A stretch of 64,000 bases of DNA from RH-AL1 sp964247745 (lineage in GTDB: Bacteria > Pseudomonadota > Alphaproteobacteria > Rhizobiales > Beijerinckiaceae). Positions 63,022 through 64,000 of the stretch are shown here, piece by piece (position 1 is the stretch's first letter; each line of letters begins with the position of its first letter). Location of the stretch: positions 1-64,000 of the forward strand of contig CAXTVT010000007.1 of assembly GCA_964247745.1 (NCBI GenBank), in the 5' to 3' direction. The translations under genes and the position numbers were made by a program. Under the pieces are notes generated by a model. That model was not told the origin of the DNA and made no database searches. It was given only the letters and a program-made list of their open reading frames with translations.

Positions 63022-63558
63022 GTGGCGTCTCTCATCCTTCCGCCCACCACGAAGCCTTTAGTCGAGAACACTACGACCAAGAATGGCGACGAATTGGATC
63101 TTTGCACCCGAGAAAGAAATAAGATCAACAATTTTATTGATCGCGGTGTCGCAGACGCTGGTCTCAAGCTTCAGGCTGATGCATACATCCGCGAGTTTCC
63201 AGAGGCCAAGCATAGGACACCAGGCCCTTGTCGAAAATACAATTGTCACGGCATGACATTTGCCGCGAGAAGAACGCGAATAGAGAGCAGCTCTGAAGTG
63301 ACAAAAATATTGTCAGATGACAACTACAAGCAAATTGATGTAAGGGACGTACTCGCTGGCGATATTGTCATTTATATATCAGCATTATCAAGCGGCGCTG
63401 AGGTTGCGCACTCTGGCATTGTCGTCCATCCCGGAACCGGCGGTTTTCCGCAGCCAATTATAGTTAGCAAATGGGGGTCTTGTCAGGAGTTCGTACATCT
63501 TGTATATGATACGCCTTACAGGAATATGAAAGTAGAATACTACCGGGTGATGCCATGA
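63022..63558 (+). CDS. NlpC/P60-like cysteine-peptidase-fold protein, low-GC
   Basis: 178 residues from the GTG at 63022, after an AAAGGTGG ribosome-binding site. The papain-like pattern is clear: Cys75 in NCHGMTF, His130 in VAHSGIVV, a GDIVIY strand at 113-118 between them, and a SKWG motif at 149-152. This resembles CHAP/NlpC-type amidases or effector-type peptidases. No signal peptide is seen, so it would act in the cytoplasm or be delivered otherwise. It overlaps the next gene by ATGA. Confidence 0.75.
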   Translation: MASLILPPTTKPLVENTTTKNGDELDLCTRERNKINNFIDRGVADAGLKLQADAYIREFPEAKHRTPGPCRKYNCHGMTFAARRTRIESSSEVTKILSDDNYKQIDVRDVLAGDIVIYISALSSGAEVAHSGIVVHPGTGGFPQPIIVSKWGSCQEFVHLVYDTPYRNMKVEYYRVMP

Positions 63559-63980
63559 CGCCAATCGAAAGAGCCGCTAGATTAGACGCTGCGACTATAA
63601 TGGCTATAGCAAACACGCCGCTTTTCGCGGCTGCTCAGATGCGGGATCGCAAATCCATTCAACTTTTTGCTAAGTCGACCTCTGTAAACGCATTGCTTGA
63701 CAGATTCTTGAAGGAAAGTAGGAAAACTCCAAAGACACAGGCCGAAGAAGCTTTTGTGTACCTTTGCGCTGTCGCGATTTTTTTGCAGGGCAACTCGTCA
63801 TCTTTTAGCAAGGTCCAAAACTTTGATAATCATCGATGGCTCCAACCAATTATTGAATTTTTATGCTCAGTAGTCCCTAATAGTAACCAGACGCTAACTC
63901 AGTCTGCGAGCAGGCAAATCGATCACGTTCTTAGTAGCAAGATAAGCTCGCTGCCAGCTACTGAGGTCAAATCACAATGA
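63555..63980 (+). CDS. Small unknown protein, probable partner of the peptidase-like protein
   Basis: 141 residues. Its ATG overlaps the upstream stop (ATGA), and its own stop overlaps the start of a third gene. It is mostly helical (LLDRFLKESRKT, EEAFVYLCAVAIFLQG) with no transmembrane signal and no recognised domain. The tight overlap and AT-rich codon use tie it to the peptidase-like gene; an immunity, adaptor or chaperone role is conceivable but unproven. Confidence 0.65.
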   Translation: MTPIERAARLDAATIMAIANTPLFAAAQMRDRKSIQLFAKSTSVNALLDRFLKESRKTPKTQAEEAFVYLCAVAIFLQGNSSSFSKVQNFDNHRWLQPIIEFLCSVVPNSNQTLTQSASRQIDHVLSSKISSLPATEVKSQ

Positions 63981-64000
63981 AAGTCATTCTATTTGGATGC
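63977..64000 (+). CDS. Start of a third overlapping gene, truncated by the window end
   Basis: Only eight codons are visible (MKVILFGC), starting at an ATG that overlaps the previous stop as ATGA. The sequence resembles the beta1-loop of a Rossmann-fold dehydrogenase or epimerase, but eight residues do not permit a family call. Confidence 0.45.

Overview
The window is high-GC, densely coded chromosomal DNA from an alphaproteobacterium, most likely a Hyphomicrobiales (Rhizobiales) member. The signs are a SciP/DUF1153 cell-cycle regulator, a FeuP/FeuQ-type two-component pair, a fused shikimate kinase/3-dehydroquinate synthase, OpgG/OpgH glucan genes, a DUF1214/DUF1254-type gene pair and dispersed REP-like palindromes of the kind common in this order. 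The genus cannot be fixed from sequence alone.

Layout. 1-5.5 kb: 3' part of uvrB, a low-GC orphan gene, a palindrome/REP-rich stretch enclosing a DUF559 nuclease-like gene, and a membrane protein. 5.5-9.5 kb: two small secreted Gly/Met/His-rich proteins, small hypotheticals, a polytopic membrane protein and an RDD protein. 9.5-14.9 kb: a minus-strand MoxR operon (DUF4129, DUF4350, MoxR, DUF58, SpoIIM-like, RDD), with the SpoIIM gene frameshifted. 15-24.6 kb: PilZ protein, rlmN, a Rieske ferredoxin, a CorC-type protein, aroKB, an outer-membrane barrel, proA, nadD and the DUF1254/DUF1214 pair. 24.6-36 kb: PBP1A, a YcgN-like protein, a PepSY-like protein, feuPQ, a DEAD-box helicase and opgH/opgG. 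36-44 kb: glmU-glmS (amino-sugar supply), a spermidine-synthase-like gene, a broken YcaQ-like gene, ftsY and purQ. 44-49.4 kb: a TOBE protein, a solute-binding-protein gene with an in-frame TGA, TlpA and DsbD-family redox proteins, and sciP. 49.6-58.5 kb: hslV, a membrane protein and hslU; tRNA-Ile(CAU); an IsdG-type monooxygenase next to a Rieske-FAD reductase; and the rpsF-rpsR-DUF2232-rplI operon.

From tRNA-Glu(TTC) at 58.6 kb to the right edge the DNA changes character. It holds degraded genes, an orphan ORF, a wrecked umuDC locus whose middle has been replaced by a low-GC HNH-endonuclease gene flanked by an 8-bp direct repeat, and an AT-rich, start-stop-overlapping gene set (a cysteine-peptidase-like protein, a small unknown protein and a truncated third gene). 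This looks like a tRNA-anchored genomic island and is the part most likely to hold something undescribed.

Several otherwise conserved genes carry single-base frameshifts or a nonsense codon (SpoIIM-like, YcaQ-like, the solute-binding protein, umuD, umuC). They are either real pseudogenes or indel errors in the assembly, and sequence alone cannot separate these. No CRISPR array, rRNA, complete insertion sequence, integrase or replication origin was seen.
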